From a virus: a DNA stretch of 64,000 nucleotides. Position numbers and translations under genes: made by a program. Shown one piece after another: positions 1 to 8,481 of this stretch. The DNA lies in the IMG/VR virus record IMGVR_UViG_3300008050_000022, positions 41,938 through 105,937 of that record. One strand, given 5' to 3'. A model generated the notes under the pieces. That model did no database searches. It worked only from the letters and a program-made list of their open reading frames with translations, and was not told the DNA's origin. Numbering within the stretch: the first letter of the stretch is position 1; each line of letters starts with the position of its first letter.

Positions 1-902
1 GCGACCCCCGAGTCGGCAAGGCCGAGCAGTACGCTCTGAACGCCCTCGATCTCCGTATGCAGCACCTGGTCGAGAAGACCGACCGGGACGGCAGGGTGAT
101 CAAGTACAGCAAGGGTGACCGCGCTGGTGAGGCCGTGATGGAGCGCCGTGCCTGCGAGGGCAAGGGCTGCGAGCACTGCGACGATGGCCTGGACCAGGTG
201 GTGGCTCGCAAGGGCTACATGCAGCTGGGCTCGGGTCACTACGGAGAGCACGGAATCCTCGGTCTCGAGCAGACCATCGAGGACAACTGCCGATCCTGCC
301 AGGAAGGCGAGATCACCCGAGTCGCCCTGACGTGCCCCGAGTGCGGGGAGGTCTGCGCCGACAGCCAGGTCTTCGACGCCGATGACCTGGAGGGGCTCTA
401 CAACGAGGGCATGAACTGCTCGGAGTGCAAGGCCAAGGGGATCTTCCCCATGGAGGAGCTCGAGTGCTCCGAGTGCAAGCAGCCGGCTCGTGCCGGGCTC
501 TCCGACGTCGTGTGGTTCCTCCGCAAGACGGGAGAGGGCAAGGACAGCAAGGTGTCCGCGTATCGGAAGAAGGAGCAGCCCTGGTGCTGGCTCAAGGACT
601 TCGACATGTCGGGCGACGATGACTTCGTGGCCGAGGACTACGAGATCGAGGAGACGGACGACGGCAAGTTCGCCATCAAGTACGAGTTCCACAAGGACCT
701 CCAGGACATGCTGAAGCCCTACGACTTCAACGCGGTCAAGGGGATCGGAGTCCCGAAGCTGTCGGCCGCCAAGGTCTGCGACTTCCTCGGGATGACGGTT
801 CCGGACGGCGTTGACCCCGGTGACGACGATCCAGCCCCCTCCAGCGGTGGAGGTGGCTCTACCCGCAGCTCCTCCCGCCGTCGCGGTGGGGCTCGCAGGT
901 AG
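1..902 (+). CDS. Cys-rich zinc-binding protein, 5'-truncated by window edge
   Basis: The reading frame is open from base 3, so the gene starts upstream of the window; the first internal ATG is at 57. The visible part has many paired cysteines: a CxGxGCxxC-like DnaJ-type knuckle near base 155, CRSC, CPECGEVC and two CSEC pairs, which suggests two or more zinc sites. An acidic stretch is followed by a Gly/Ser linker and a basic tail ending in RRRGGARR. It lies directly upstream of the DNA polymerase, so a replication or single-stranded DNA binding role is possible, but this is inferred from position only. I do not recognise the family with confidence. Confidence 0.75.
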   Translation, partial: DPRVGKAEQYALNALDLRMQHLVEKTDRDGRVIKYSKGDRAGEAVMERRACEGKGCEHCDDGLDQVVARKGYMQLGSGHYGEHGILGLEQTIEDNCRSCQEGEITRVALTCPECGEVCADSQVFDADDLEGLYNEGMNCSECKAKGIFPMEELECSECKQPARAGLSDVVWFLRKTGEGKDSKVSAYRKKEQPWCWLKDFDMSGDDDFVAEDYEIEETDDGKFAIKYEFHKDLQDMLKPYDFNAVKGIGVPKLSAAKVCDFLGMTVPDGVDPGDDDPAPSSGGGGSTRSSSRRRGGARR

Positions 903-913
903 CAACCCCTAAG

Positions 914-943
914 GAGGGGAGGGGCCTTCGGGCCCCTCCCCTC
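914..943 (+). terminator. Perfect 13-bp hairpin with TTCG tetraloop
   Basis: Arms 914-926 and 931-943 are perfectly complementary and close a TTCG loop on a C-G pair, a very stable tetraloop. It begins 12 bases after the stop of the Cys-rich gene and ends just before the GGAGG (944-948) of the polymerase gene. There is no T tract, so it may be an attenuator or an RNA processing or stability element rather than a full terminator. The core GGGGAGGGGC-TTCG-GCCCCTCCCC recurs at 52222-52245. Confidence 0.75.
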
Positions 944-952
944 GGAGGCGTA

Positions 953-2980
953 ATGCTTAGACCTGTAGCCGAGTTCATCGACTCGGAGAAGAAAGCCAAA
1001 GACGTCCTGCGCTACGTGATGAAGCACACGGACGTGGGCGTGGACACGGAGACCACCGGTCTCAACATCTCCCGGGACTACGTTCTGTTCTGGGGACTGG
1101 CGACTGAAGATCGCCGCTTCTGTATCACCGACGACGTGCTCCCGATCTTCGAGCCCTTCTTCGTAGACAAGAAGATCGACAAGCACTTCACCAACGCCAA
1201 GTACGACCTGCACATCCTGGCGAACTCTGGCATCCCAACTGTCAACGGCCACATCATCTGCACTCGTACCCTGGACTGGCTCCTGGACGAGAACCGCAGA
1301 GGCATGCACGGCCTCAAGGAGTGTGTCTGGGATCACCTAGGTGACCGGATGCTCAAGTTCGACGAGGTCTTCGGCAAGAAGATGTCCGCCGAGAAGCAGC
1401 CTCGCTTCCTCCTGGACGTGTTGAACGACGTAGACGGAGGCGGACGAGAGAAGGCAGTAGAGTACGCCTCCAGAGATCCGTGGGAGTCCCTACGACTGTC
1501 CCTGTACCTCCAGGAGGCGCTGGATGAGGTTCCTATGGGTGAGGAGGGCAGCTACACGCTGCTCGACCACTTCTGGGACGTGGAGGAGCCGTTTACCAGA
1601 GTCCTGTACCGCATGGAGCGGAGGGGAGTCATGGTGGACACCGGCTACCTGGATGAAATCTCCCCCGGCATCGCTAAGAGGGTCGAGGAGATCGAACGAT
1701 CCTTCAACGCCGCCGCTGGGAAGCCCGTCAACATCCGCAGCTCCAAGCAGCTTGCAGCCCTCTTCTTCGACGAGCTCGGCGTGCGTCCCACCAAGTGGGG
1801 CAAGCCCAGCAAGGTGACGGGCCTGAAGAACCCGTCCTGTGACAAGGAGGTAGTGGAGGCCTGGCGGGGAGGAGACATCGCCTTCTGGGACGGGGATGAG
1901 GACGTACCTCCAGAGGACTGTGAGGAAGAGCGGGAGATGGTGCAGGAGCTCGCACAGTCGTTGGGGGATCATCGCAAGCTGGCGAAGTTCCTCAGCACCT
2001 ACGTCTATGGGCTGGCGAAGTGGACTGACTCGAACTTCAGAGTCCATCCGACCTTGAACCAGAGTGTGACCGTCACTGGTCGCTTGTCCTGCGGCGATCC
2101 CAACCTGCAGAACATCCCCCGGAAGGAGAACGACGTGTTCAAAATCCGGGATGCCTTCATCGCTGACGGGGGGAACATCCTCTACGTGGCGGACTATGCC
2201 CAGCTCGAGATGCGCCTCATGGCTCACTTCAGCAGGGACGCCAACATGATCAAGTCCATCCTGGACGGCACGGACCTTCACGGGTTCACGGTGTCCGAGA
2301 TGAACATGGGCTTCTCCTATGCGGACGTGGTCTCGGCAAGGAAGGTGAAGGACTCTGGGGGCAAGTTGACTCCTCACCAGGCAGACGCTCTCCGAACTCG
2401 TAGTGCGGCCAAGGCCGTTGGCTTCGGCTTGATCTACGGGATCGGTGAGGTGAAGCTGGGGATGCAGCTGGGTCTGCCGATCATCATGCGGCAGGGACGT
2501 AACGGAAAACTGCGTCCCAGCTGCCCTGAGGCGGCGAAGATCACGAAAGCGTACTTCGGAGTGTTCCCAGGTGTGCAGGACTTCATCAAGGACACGCACA
2601 GGGCGTGTAGAGACATGGAGTACGTGCAGACCTACTTGGGGCGCTACCGTCGGCTGCCGACGATCAACTCGGGTAACAGGATGCTGGCCTCTCAGGCTCG
2701 GCGACAGAGTGTGAACTCGATCATTCAGGGATCGGCCGCTGATGTGGCCCGACTTGCGATGATCAAGTGTGAGTTTGATCCCGACCTCGAAGCTGCCGGA
2801 GTAAGGCAGCTGCTGCAGGTCCATGACGAGCTCATCTTCGAGATGCCAGATCACAAGGACATCCGCAGGGATGTTCAGGAGAGAATCCAGGGGCACATGG
2901 AGCACCCCTTTGAAGAGCCTCTACTAGTTCCACTCCCTGCAGACGGTGCGTTTGCTGTGGCGTGGGGAAATGCACATTAG
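953..2980 (+). CDS. polA: Family A DNA polymerase (PolA-like) with 3'-5' exonuclease
   Basis: Replicative phage DNA polymerase of 675 aa. The N-terminus carries a DnaQ-like exonuclease: DTETTGL around residue 30 is the Exo I Asp-x-Glu motif. All polymerase motifs are visible: motif A DYAQLEMRLMAHF (about 413-425), motif B RSAAKAVGFGLIYG (about 483-496) and motif C LQVHDELIFE (about 621-630) with the catalytic HDE. There is no N-terminal 5'-3' exonuclease domain, as is usual for phage PolA. The O-helix position equivalent to E. coli Phe762 is Phe (GFGLIYG). The start at 953 has GGAGG five bases upstream. It probably works with the recombinase, nuclease and resolvase downstream. Confidence 0.97.
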   Translation: MLRPVAEFIDSEKKAKDVLRYVMKHTDVGVDTETTGLNISRDYVLFWGLATEDRRFCITDDVLPIFEPFFVDKKIDKHFTNAKYDLHILANSGIPTVNGHIICTRTLDWLLDENRRGMHGLKECVWDHLGDRMLKFDEVFGKKMSAEKQPRFLLDVLNDVDGGGREKAVEYASRDPWESLRLSLYLQEALDEVPMGEEGSYTLLDHFWDVEEPFTRVLYRMERRGVMVDTGYLDEISPGIAKRVEEIERSFNAAAGKPVNIRSSKQLAALFFDELGVRPTKWGKPSKVTGLKNPSCDKEVVEAWRGGDIAFWDGDEDVPPEDCEEEREMVQELAQSLGDHRKLAKFLSTYVYGLAKWTDSNFRVHPTLNQSVTVTGRLSCGDPNLQNIPRKENDVFKIRDAFIADGGNILYVADYAQLEMRLMAHFSRDANMIKSILDGTDLHGFTVSEMNMGFSYADVVSARKVKDSGGKLTPHQADALRTRSAAKAVGFGLIYGIGEVKLGMQLGLPIIMRQGRNGKLRPSCPEAAKITKAYFGVFPGVQDFIKDTHRACRDMEYVQTYLGRYRRLPTINSGNRMLASQARRQSVNSIIQGSAADVARLAMIKCEFDPDLEAAGVRQLLQVHDELIFEMPDHKDIRRDVQERIQGHMEHPFEEPLLVPLPADGAFAVAWGNAH

Positions 2981-3016
2981 TCTATTTCCCCCATGGGGGA
3001 AGACGGAGCCGTACCC

Positions 3017-3526
3017 ATGGACGACCTAAAGACAGATAAGCAGGTGGTGGCTCTCATCGACGAGATCAAACACCGCCTCAAGGCAGGACAGCCTTACTCC
3101 CTACTGCGATCAGACTTCTGCATCGCCTTGAACCAGCTCATCGAGAAGCATGGACTGGACTGGGATCCCCACAGCTACGCCCGCCTACCAGAGAAGCCTC
3201 TCATCAAGTGGCAGTCCTGGGAGTACGTAGGGATCGAGGTATTCCTGTGGGTCGATGACCTGCCTGAACACGTCAACCCTCTCACGGACCTGCCGACCAT
3301 CAAGGAGAGGGACGGCATCAAGGAGGGGGATCTGCTCATCGTGGGTAGCGTTTTCGGCTGGACAAAGGCTCGAGCAGGAGCGGTGTTGGCTGACGGGAGC
3401 ATCAACGCCAAGAGCACCGCAGGATCCATGTTGTGCTTCCTGGAGTTCGCCAAGGACGACAGGAAGTGCTGGATCTGTAGCGGTTCAGGCAACCTGGCCG
3501 CCATCAAGAAGCTGGAGCTGAAGTGA
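3017..3526 (+). CDS. Hypothetical protein
   Basis: A 169-aa protein I do not recognise. The ATG at 3017 is chosen over 2993 because GGAG lies at 3005-3008, eight bases before 3017, while 2993 has no SD. The protein is soluble-looking, with a charged helical N-terminus and a late pair of cysteines (CWICSGSGN) near the C-terminus. The GTG of the next gene overlaps its stop by four bases (GTGA), so the two are translationally coupled within the replication block. Confidence 0.8.
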   Translation: MDDLKTDKQVVALIDEIKHRLKAGQPYSLLRSDFCIALNQLIEKHGLDWDPHSYARLPEKPLIKWQSWEYVGIEVFLWVDDLPEHVNPLTDLPTIKERDGIKEGDLLIVGSVFGWTKARAGAVLADGSINAKSTAGSMLCFLEFAKDDRKCWICSGSGNLAAIKKLELK

Positions 3527-4005
3527 GTGATCTAGGACAATGCCCTAACGGGTGCGGCGAACTCGTTGCTAATGAGAGGCGGGCGTACTGCATCGAATGC
3601 GGAGCTACGCCAGGCTTCATTGTTGGTGACCGCATGCCGATCACCAAGGTGATCGAGTCTTCGTCGATGAAGGACTGGTTCGGGCTAGAGGAGGAGCACT
3701 TCTTCAAGCCCGAGGACGTCAAGAAGATGTGGGCCGACTGCGATGACATCGTTAGGAAGGCTGGAGTCGCTCACGGTGAGCGCTTTGACGTCCCCTACAC
3801 CCCCGAGGAGCTGGCCAAGTGGGCGAAGGCGGATGAGGCATACAAGAGGGCAGTGCTCGACCCTCTATCTGAGATCTTCGAGGAGTTCGGGGAAGGGATC
3901 AGAGACGCGATGGCCAAGTACCTTCCCGCTGTAAGGGGGTGCCCCGGCTGTTACCAACTGCCCGACCACTGCATCTGCCCGGAGACCAACGATGACGAGA
4001 AGTGA
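3523..4005 (+). CDS. Hypothetical protein with two zinc-ribbon-like ends
   Basis: 160 aa from a GTG start overlapping the previous stop. The N-terminus has CPNGCGE and then CIECG, a split zinc-ribbon pattern. The C-terminus has CPGCYQLPDHCIC, a second cysteine cluster. The middle is helical and acidic. Zinc binding is inferred from cysteine spacing; function is unknown. It sits between the polymerase and the HU-like gene and overlaps the latter by 14 bases. Confidence 0.8.
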   Translation: MSDLGQCPNGCGELVANERRAYCIECGATPGFIVGDRMPITKVIESSSMKDWFGLEEEHFFKPEDVKKMWADCDDIVRKAGVAHGERFDVPYTPEELAKWAKADEAYKRAVLDPLSEIFEEFGEGIRDAMAKYLPAVRGCPGCYQLPDHCICPETNDDEK

Positions 4006-4303
4006 GCTGATCGAGAGGGTTCTTGTTCGACTAGGCGAGGACCCTCTCTGGAAGGAGAAAGTTCCTGGGAAAGCGTCTGGAAGACAGGTGATTTCCCAGG
4101 TACTCAAGGGTACAATCGCTGAGCTGGTTGACGCCGTTGAGGACAAGATCGACGTCCAGGTTCACGGCCTCGGGACCTTCCTGGTCTCGAAGCAGAAGGT
4201 CCAGGGCTATGACTTCCGCAACGGCAAGCAGTTGCCTGTCGAGAAGAGGTACGTGCTTCGGTTCCGGCCCGGCAAAGCACTCATCGCAGCCTTGGAGAAA
4301 TGA
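3992..4303 (+). CDS. HU/IHF-like DNA-binding protein
   Basis: 103 aa, close to the usual 90-100 aa of HU. It opens with SELIERVLVRLG as HU proteins do, has a helical dimerisation region, then VHGLGTFLVSKQ, equivalent to the HU GFGTF strand, and a basic beta-arm region with GYDFRNGKQLP in place of the common GRNPxTGE, followed by FRPGKALIAAL, matching the HU ending FxxGKxLKxAV. Such proteins bend or coat DNA. The arm lacks the canonical proline-centred tip sequence, so DNA-bending properties may differ. Confidence 0.88.
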   Translation: MTRSELIERVLVRLGEDPLWKEKVPGKASGRQVISQVLKGTIAELVDAVEDKIDVQVHGLGTFLVSKQKVQGYDFRNGKQLPVEKRYVLRFRPGKALIAALEK

Positions 4304-4482
4304 TGGACAAGTACGCAGTAGAGATCGAACCCGGCATCGAGAAGACCGCCCAGCGCGGGAACGTCAAGCACTGCCAGAAGTGCGGCAAGAAGCTCTCCCA
4401 GAGCTCCAATGTGCCGCACTGTGCCGACTGCGGAACTCAGCCCTTCGAGCGGCATAAGACTCCCGATACCAAGCGGCGTTAG
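4300..4482 (+). CDS. Small zinc-ribbon protein
   Basis: 60 aa, ATG overlapping the HU stop (ATGA). It contains CQKCGKK followed about 15 residues later by CADCG, a classic four-cysteine zinc ribbon, and a basic C-terminus ending TKRR. It resembles small nucleic-acid binding ribbons. The exact role is unknown; its coupling to the HU-like gene points to a DNA-associated job. Confidence 0.8.
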   Translation: MMDKYAVEIEPGIEKTAQRGNVKHCQKCGKKLSQSSNVPHCADCGTQPFERHKTPDTKRR

Positions 4483-4535
4483 CCGCAACTAATCAATTGC
4501 GTTTACAGGCGCTCAATGAGCGTCAGGGGATACCT
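4473..4535 (+). promoter_or_regulatory. Intergenic hairpins before the recombinase gene
   Basis: Two short hairpins occur: GCGGC-GTTA-GCCGC at 4473-4486, covering the stop codon of the zinc-ribbon gene, and CGCTC-AAT-GAGCG at 4510-4522 just before the SD AGGGGA (4525-4530). They could attenuate or separate expression of the recombinase. No clear -35/-10 pair was recognised. Confidence 0.35.
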
Positions 4536-5774
4536 ATGGCTAAAAGAAAGACTGCTGCCCGGAAGGAAGGGCCGAAGCTGTCCCGCAGGGACAGGATCCA
4601 GGAGCTGAAGGCGAGGATCAACAAGAACTACGGCGGCAAGGGCGTGATGATGTCTGGGGACGAGTACGAGGCACCGTTCCTGGTGCTACGTCGTCCCTCC
4701 GGAATCGTAGAGCTCGACATCGCTTGCGGTGGTGGCCTGCCTGCAGGTGGTCTGAGCGAGCTCATCGGCAAGACCTCCTCCGGGAAGACGACGCTGATGA
4801 ACCAGTACTTCCGTCGTCAGCAACAGCTGCGAGGGGATGACGCCACGCTCGCAATCGCCATGACCGAGCACAAGTTCGACAAGGGACACGCGAAGTTCAA
4901 CTGCGGCGTGGTTCTGCCTATCCACAAGCGAGAGATCGCTGCCTTCGAGAAGACCCATCGCCGCATCCTCGACGACGCCGAGAGGCTCAAGATGTCGGAG
5001 ACGTTGGGGGTCTTCGAGGAGATCGGATCGGACATCGTTGACACGCTGTACGAGATCATTCTCGACTGCGTGGAGGACAAGACGTTCGACATCATCGGGA
5101 TCGACTCTTGGGGTGCCGTGCTCACGAAGGTGGCCCAAGAGGCAGAGATGGACGCTCGCATCCCTGGTGGTGCGGCTCTCATCAACACCATGTTCGTCAA
5201 CAAGATCGCCGGCCTGTTCGCTGTTCCTCGAGGGGGAGAGATGAACTACACCAGTGTCCTGGGCGTCAACCAGTACCGGGAGAAGATCGGCGGCAAGAAC
5301 ATGCGGGCCGGTGACATGACCAACATGAGCGTGCAGGGGGGCAACGCCCTCAAGCACCTCAAGCTCCTGTCGATCTACCTGGACTCCTCTGCCTACTGGA
5401 AGGAGGTCCAGGGGAAGAACAGGAGGATCGGCAAGAAGGTCAAGTGGACGATCTACAAGGGCAAAGCAGGGTGCCATGACGGTGCCTCCGGTGAGTTCAA
5501 CCTGATCTACGGCAAGGGTCTGGACATTGCCGGAGCCAACATGATGTCGGCTCTCAAGCGAGGGATCATTCGTCAGAGGGGGGCCTGGCTGACCATCGTC
5601 GACTCGTCAGACGAGACGGAGATCCTCAAGGCCAACGGCAAGGTCAAGATGACTGAGGCCCTGGAGAACGACCCCGATGTCCACGAGTGGCTTGTGGACG
5701 AGGTGGTCAGGTACGCCATCAAAGAAGAGGGGGCGATCGTCAACACCAACTACCTGCCCCCGGAAGATGACTGA
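4536..5774 (+). CDS. RecA/UvsX-like recombinase
   Basis: 412 aa from ATG 4536, which has AGGGGA five bases upstream; an in-frame upstream start at 4497 lacks an SD. The order is a basic Lys/Arg-rich N-terminus, then Walker A GKTSSGKTT at residues 78-86 preceded by SGIVELDIACGGGLPAGGLSELIG, the typical RecA lead-in, and Walker B IIGIDSWG near 186-193. A later VLGVNQYREKIGG is equivalent to the RecA sensor/L2 region. There is an insert of about 50 charged residues between Walker A and B. It should form ATP-dependent filaments on single-stranded DNA for strand exchange, repair and recombination-dependent replication. Confidence 0.92.
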   Translation: MAKRKTAARKEGPKLSRRDRIQELKARINKNYGGKGVMMSGDEYEAPFLVLRRPSGIVELDIACGGGLPAGGLSELIGKTSSGKTTLMNQYFRRQQQLRGDDATLAIAMTEHKFDKGHAKFNCGVVLPIHKREIAAFEKTHRRILDDAERLKMSETLGVFEEIGSDIVDTLYEIILDCVEDKTFDIIGIDSWGAVLTKVAQEAEMDARIPGGAALINTMFVNKIAGLFAVPRGGEMNYTSVLGVNQYREKIGGKNMRAGDMTNMSVQGGNALKHLKLLSIYLDSSAYWKEVQGKNRRIGKKVKWTIYKGKAGCHDGASGEFNLIYGKGLDIAGANMMSALKRGIIRQRGAWLTIVDSSDETEILKANGKVKMTEALENDPDVHEWLVDEVVRYAIKEEGAIVNTNYLPPEDD

Positions 5775-6270
5775 GTTCAAGCCGTGTCCTAGCTGTGGGG
5801 CAGAAGGCTCCTTCTCGCAGTACATGAGGAGGTACCTCTTCCAGTGCTCCGAGTGCTTCGGAGTCTTCAAGCAGAGCGTCCTCGAGAAGCCGAAGAAGCG
5901 CACCCGTGCCAGCCACAAGGCAAAGGCACAGGTGCGTAGGAGTCGGAAGAACGAGAACAAACGAGCTCGCAGCATCGGAGGGAAGGTGACTCCTGGATCA
6001 GGAAACCGGGAGCTGCCTTCCCTCAAGGGCGACGTCGTCGTGGAAAACGTCCTCCGTGAGGAGGATAAGGAAACCGAGGCCAAGAGCTTCGTACTGAAGG
6101 CTTCTGAGCTGGAGAAGATCCAGATAGAGGCTCGAGCTAACGGAGAACTCATGGCCTTCCGAGTCACTTTCCTGGGTGGCCGGAAACCGAAGTCCTACGT
6201 CCTGGTCACGGAGGACGTATTCGACACCTTCATAGACCTGTGGAGAGCAGATGCAGATCAAGACGATTGA
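5767..6270 (+). CDS. Zinc-ribbon protein, hypothetical
   Basis: 167 aa from ATG 5767, overlapping the recombinase stop by eight bases; upstream in-frame starts would overlap the recombinase far more. It opens with CPSCGAEGSFSQY and then CSECFGVF, a four-Cys ribbon, followed by a long Lys/Arg-rich linker (about residues 38-75) and a C-terminal globular part with FRVTFLGGRKPKSYVLVTEDVF. This looks like a nucleic-acid binding accessory protein. Its C-terminus overlaps the nuclease gene by 20 bases. Confidence 0.8.
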   Translation: MTEFKPCPSCGAEGSFSQYMRRYLFQCSECFGVFKQSVLEKPKKRTRASHKAKAQVRRSRKNENKRARSIGGKVTPGSGNRELPSLKGDVVVENVLREEDKETEAKSFVLKASELEKIQIEARANGELMAFRVTFLGGRKPKSYVLVTEDVFDTFIDLWRADADQDD

Positions 6271-7090
6271 AGACGGGCTGCGGCTCGGCAAGGAGAAGCT
6301 AGTAGCGCTGGGCAAGACCGTCTCCTTTCGAGCGGACCTGCTCGACTGGATCGAAGAGAACATGAACCGAAACAGCTCCGACCGAGAGGTGAAGGAGCTC
6401 GAATGTGGGACGTGCGAGGGATCAGGAGTCCTGATATCGCGACCTCGCTCACGAGGAAGACTTCACCCCTCTTCGTTCAAGCCGGATGCCTGCTTGCAGA
6501 AGCACTGGTACGACTTGATCGACGACGGGGACGAGGTAGAGGAGCGGGGGAACTTCGAGGCCGAGACCCTGATGATCTTCCAGACGGGGCACTGGGTCCA
6601 TGATGGACTGCAAGGCTTCGCTGCCAAGATGTATGGGGACACGTTCGAGGCAGAGGTGCCTGCCCGCATCGACGACTACTTCATCAGCGGATCTGCTGAC
6701 GGAGAGCGAACCGTTCCTCAGCTGCGGTACGGCTTCGAGTTCAAGACGATCAAGGAGCAGCGGTTCAACGAGCTCACAGGTGTGAAGGAAGATCACATCT
6801 GGCAGGGCACCGTGTACATGAAGGCGCTGGATCTCCCGGTGATGCTCTTCATCTACTTCAACAAGAACAACTCGCACCTCTTGGAGTTCGTGTCCCCCTT
6901 CAATCCTGCCGTATGGGAGGAGATCGAAGAGACCCTTATCACCCCCGTCCTGGAGGCGGGGAATGACGGTCCTGGGGCAGTGACTCCTCGCGGTCGTGAG
7001 GTCACCAAGTGGACCTGCAGGGACTGCGGATACAACCACGGTTGCCCGCTCTCCAAGTTCAAGCCAGGCCGCAGGAGGCGTAAGCGATGA
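6251..7090 (+). CDS. Cas4/RecB-like Fe-S PD-(D/E)XK exonuclease
   Basis: 279 aa. The PD-(D/E)XK core is visible: GSADG near 148 supplies the Asp, EFKT near 163-166 the E-x-K, and WQGTVYMKAL near 183-192 the Q-x-x-x-Y motif of the RecB/Cas4 group. One cysteine near residue 81 (PDACLQKH) and three at the C-terminus (CRDCGYNHGC, about 256-265) match the split four-Cys Fe-S cluster of Cas4 and AddB. Many phages carry such a Cas4-like nuclease beside recombinases, where it probably resects DNA ends. No cas1/cas2 or array is present, so a CRISPR role is not indicated. An extra CGTCEGSG pair precedes the core. Confidence 0.88.
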   Translation: MQIKTIEDGLRLGKEKLVALGKTVSFRADLLDWIEENMNRNSSDREVKELECGTCEGSGVLISRPRSRGRLHPSSFKPDACLQKHWYDLIDDGDEVEERGNFEAETLMIFQTGHWVHDGLQGFAAKMYGDTFEAEVPARIDDYFISGSADGERTVPQLRYGFEFKTIKEQRFNELTGVKEDHIWQGTVYMKALDLPVMLFIYFNKNNSHLLEFVSPFNPAVWEEIEETLITPVLEAGNDGPGAVTPRGREVTKWTCRDCGYNHGCPLSKFKPGRRRRKR

Positions 7091-7656
7091 GTCGACGACG
7101 AGAGCTAAAGGTCAGCCCCTCTGACTCTGATGACGTAGCCGCCGAGTACGAGGCTGCGTTTGATGAGGCAGTGGATGAGCTGGAAGAGAAAGGAGTGGCC
7201 TTGTCTACCTCCGCCCCCAAGACCGACTTTTGTGGGATCTTGCCCTCGAACCTGCCTGCCCTGGATTCCAAGGACCTGGGGGAGCTCTTGGGCCAGACGC
7301 AGACCTGGAGGTCCTACGTGTCCGGCCTGATGGCGCTAGCCGACGGCCAGAGCACTGCCCTGGAGCACGCCTTGAAGGCGGCCGAGGCAGAGGCACGGAA
7401 GCGCTTCGCCCACAGCGACGACATGAAGAAGTACGAGAAGGACGATGACGTGAGGCTGGATCCTCGAGTGGTGGAGCTCCGTGCTCGCTTCCTCAAGGCC
7501 AAGATCATGTCGGACTTCCTCTCCAAGAGTGTGGTTCCTTCTGCCGAGGGCTCGTACGGAGCAGTCAGCAGAGAGATCTCCCGCCGAGAAGGCGACCTGA
7601 GTACTGGGATGCGTACCACCAACGCTACCGGCAGGCGCCGGGGGCGAGGACGTTGA
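7087..7656 (+). CDS. Hypothetical helical protein
   Basis: 189 aa, ATG overlapping the nuclease stop (ATGA). It is mostly charged and helical: an acidic N-terminal third, a central region with heptad-like Ala/Leu spacing (QSTALEHALKAAEAEARKRF) and a basic C-terminus ending GRRRGRGR. It lies between the Cas4-like nuclease and the RusA-like resolvase, so a partner role in recombination is possible but only from position. Confidence 0.8.
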   Translation: MSRRRELKVSPSDSDDVAAEYEAAFDEAVDELEEKGVALSTSAPKTDFCGILPSNLPALDSKDLGELLGQTQTWRSYVSGLMALADGQSTALEHALKAAEAEARKRFAHSDDMKKYEKDDDVRLDPRVVELRARFLKAKIMSDFLSKSVVPSAEGSYGAVSREISRREGDLSTGMRTTNATGRRRGRGR

Positions 7657-8141
7657 CCGTCGTATTCGAGTACCCCGGCCTGCCCTTGTCCGAGAACCGT
7701 GCCTACTTCACCAAGGGGAAGATGCGGATCTTGAACAAGGACGGCCGGGCGTGGAAAAGCAGGCTGCGAAGTGATCTGTGGGAGGCCCTGGACAAGGAGT
7801 TGAACGAGCTCCTGGATCTGGCAGGCGATGACCTCTGGATCATGGTCGGATACGACATCTACTTCGACTCCTTAGTCAACAAAGGGTGGCTGAAAGGAAA
7901 GGCGAAGACTCGCTATAAGAAATGTGATGCACGGACCAGGGTTAAGCTACTCGAAGACGCGCTGTCCGAAGCCCTAGGCATTGACGATTCGCGCTTCCAA
8001 GTCGACCACATCTACAAGTGGCATGACCCCGACAACCCGCGTGTGCGGGTGGAACTGACCGTCATCGATCCTGAGGACTTCGGCGTGCCAGAAGGATTCA
8101 TCGATGTCGAAGGAGGAGGCGCCGTGCCCAGCGCACGGTAG
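7653..8141 (+). CDS. rusA: RusA-like Holliday junction resolvase
   Basis: 162 aa from TTG 7653, whose TTGA overlaps the previous stop. The N-terminus FEYPGLPLSENRAYF resembles the RusA opening PxPxxKxR. The catalytic region KKCDARTRVKLLEDALSEAL followed by GIDDSRF matches the RusA pattern in which paired Asp residues and a Lys sit before a helix and a second DD(S/A)xI motif. The length fits a RusA family member with a short C-terminal extension. It should cleave four-way junctions made by the recombinase. Confidence 0.85.
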   Translation: MTVVFEYPGLPLSENRAYFTKGKMRILNKDGRAWKSRLRSDLWEALDKELNELLDLAGDDLWIMVGYDIYFDSLVNKGWLKGKAKTRYKKCDARTRVKLLEDALSEALGIDDSRFQVDHIYKWHDPDNPRVRVELTVIDPEDFGVPEGFIDVEGGGAVPSAR

Positions 8142-8481
8142 CTACAAGGATCGTGACGGGGTCAAGAGGTACTACAGATCAGCTAGCCGAATGTTTTGTT
8201 TACTGGAGTCGTACGACGCCTGCAGGAAGTGTGAACACACGGAGTTCGAATTAGAGCTGATCAAGGCGGACACACTCGTCGAGTGTCCCGTCGTGGCTGC
8301 GGCCCAATGTGGTCCAGGAGCCACTGACGATCCCGTTAGGAACGCAGAAATAGACAAGCTACGAGAAGGAGACGGACCACCAGATGCACTGACCACACTA
8401 AACACCTGCGTATCGGACATGCCCTTCCCGGTATGTCCAGGATGCCTAACGAGGCGAAAATGGACGAAGAAACCAAGCTGA
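8104..8481 (+). CDS. Cys-rich hypothetical protein
   Basis: 125 aa, start ATG 8104 preceded by AGAAGGA, overlapping the resolvase gene by 38 bases. Cysteines are arranged as CPAHG near the N-terminus, CRKCEH near 40 and CPGC near 111, suggesting one or two zinc sites. The PCPxHG motif also occurs in the membrane protein gene at 53791-54054. No known family recognised. Confidence 0.65.
   Translation: MSKEEAPCPAHGSYKDRDGVKRYYRSASRMFCLLESYDACRKCEHTEFELELIKADTLVECPVVAAAQCGPGATDDPVRNAEIDKLREGDGPPDALTTLNTCVSDMPFPVCPGCLTRRKWTKKPS

Noticed and set aside
1490-2905. 471-aa leftward frame opposite the polymerase
   Set aside because: Antisense frame kept open by codon bias; its His/Leu/Val-rich sequence has no domain and it lies entirely within polA.
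6251-7090. CRISPR-Cas locus suggested by the Cas4-like gene
   Set aside because: No repeat-spacer array, cas1 or cas2 in the window; stand-alone Cas4-like nucleases are common in phages.
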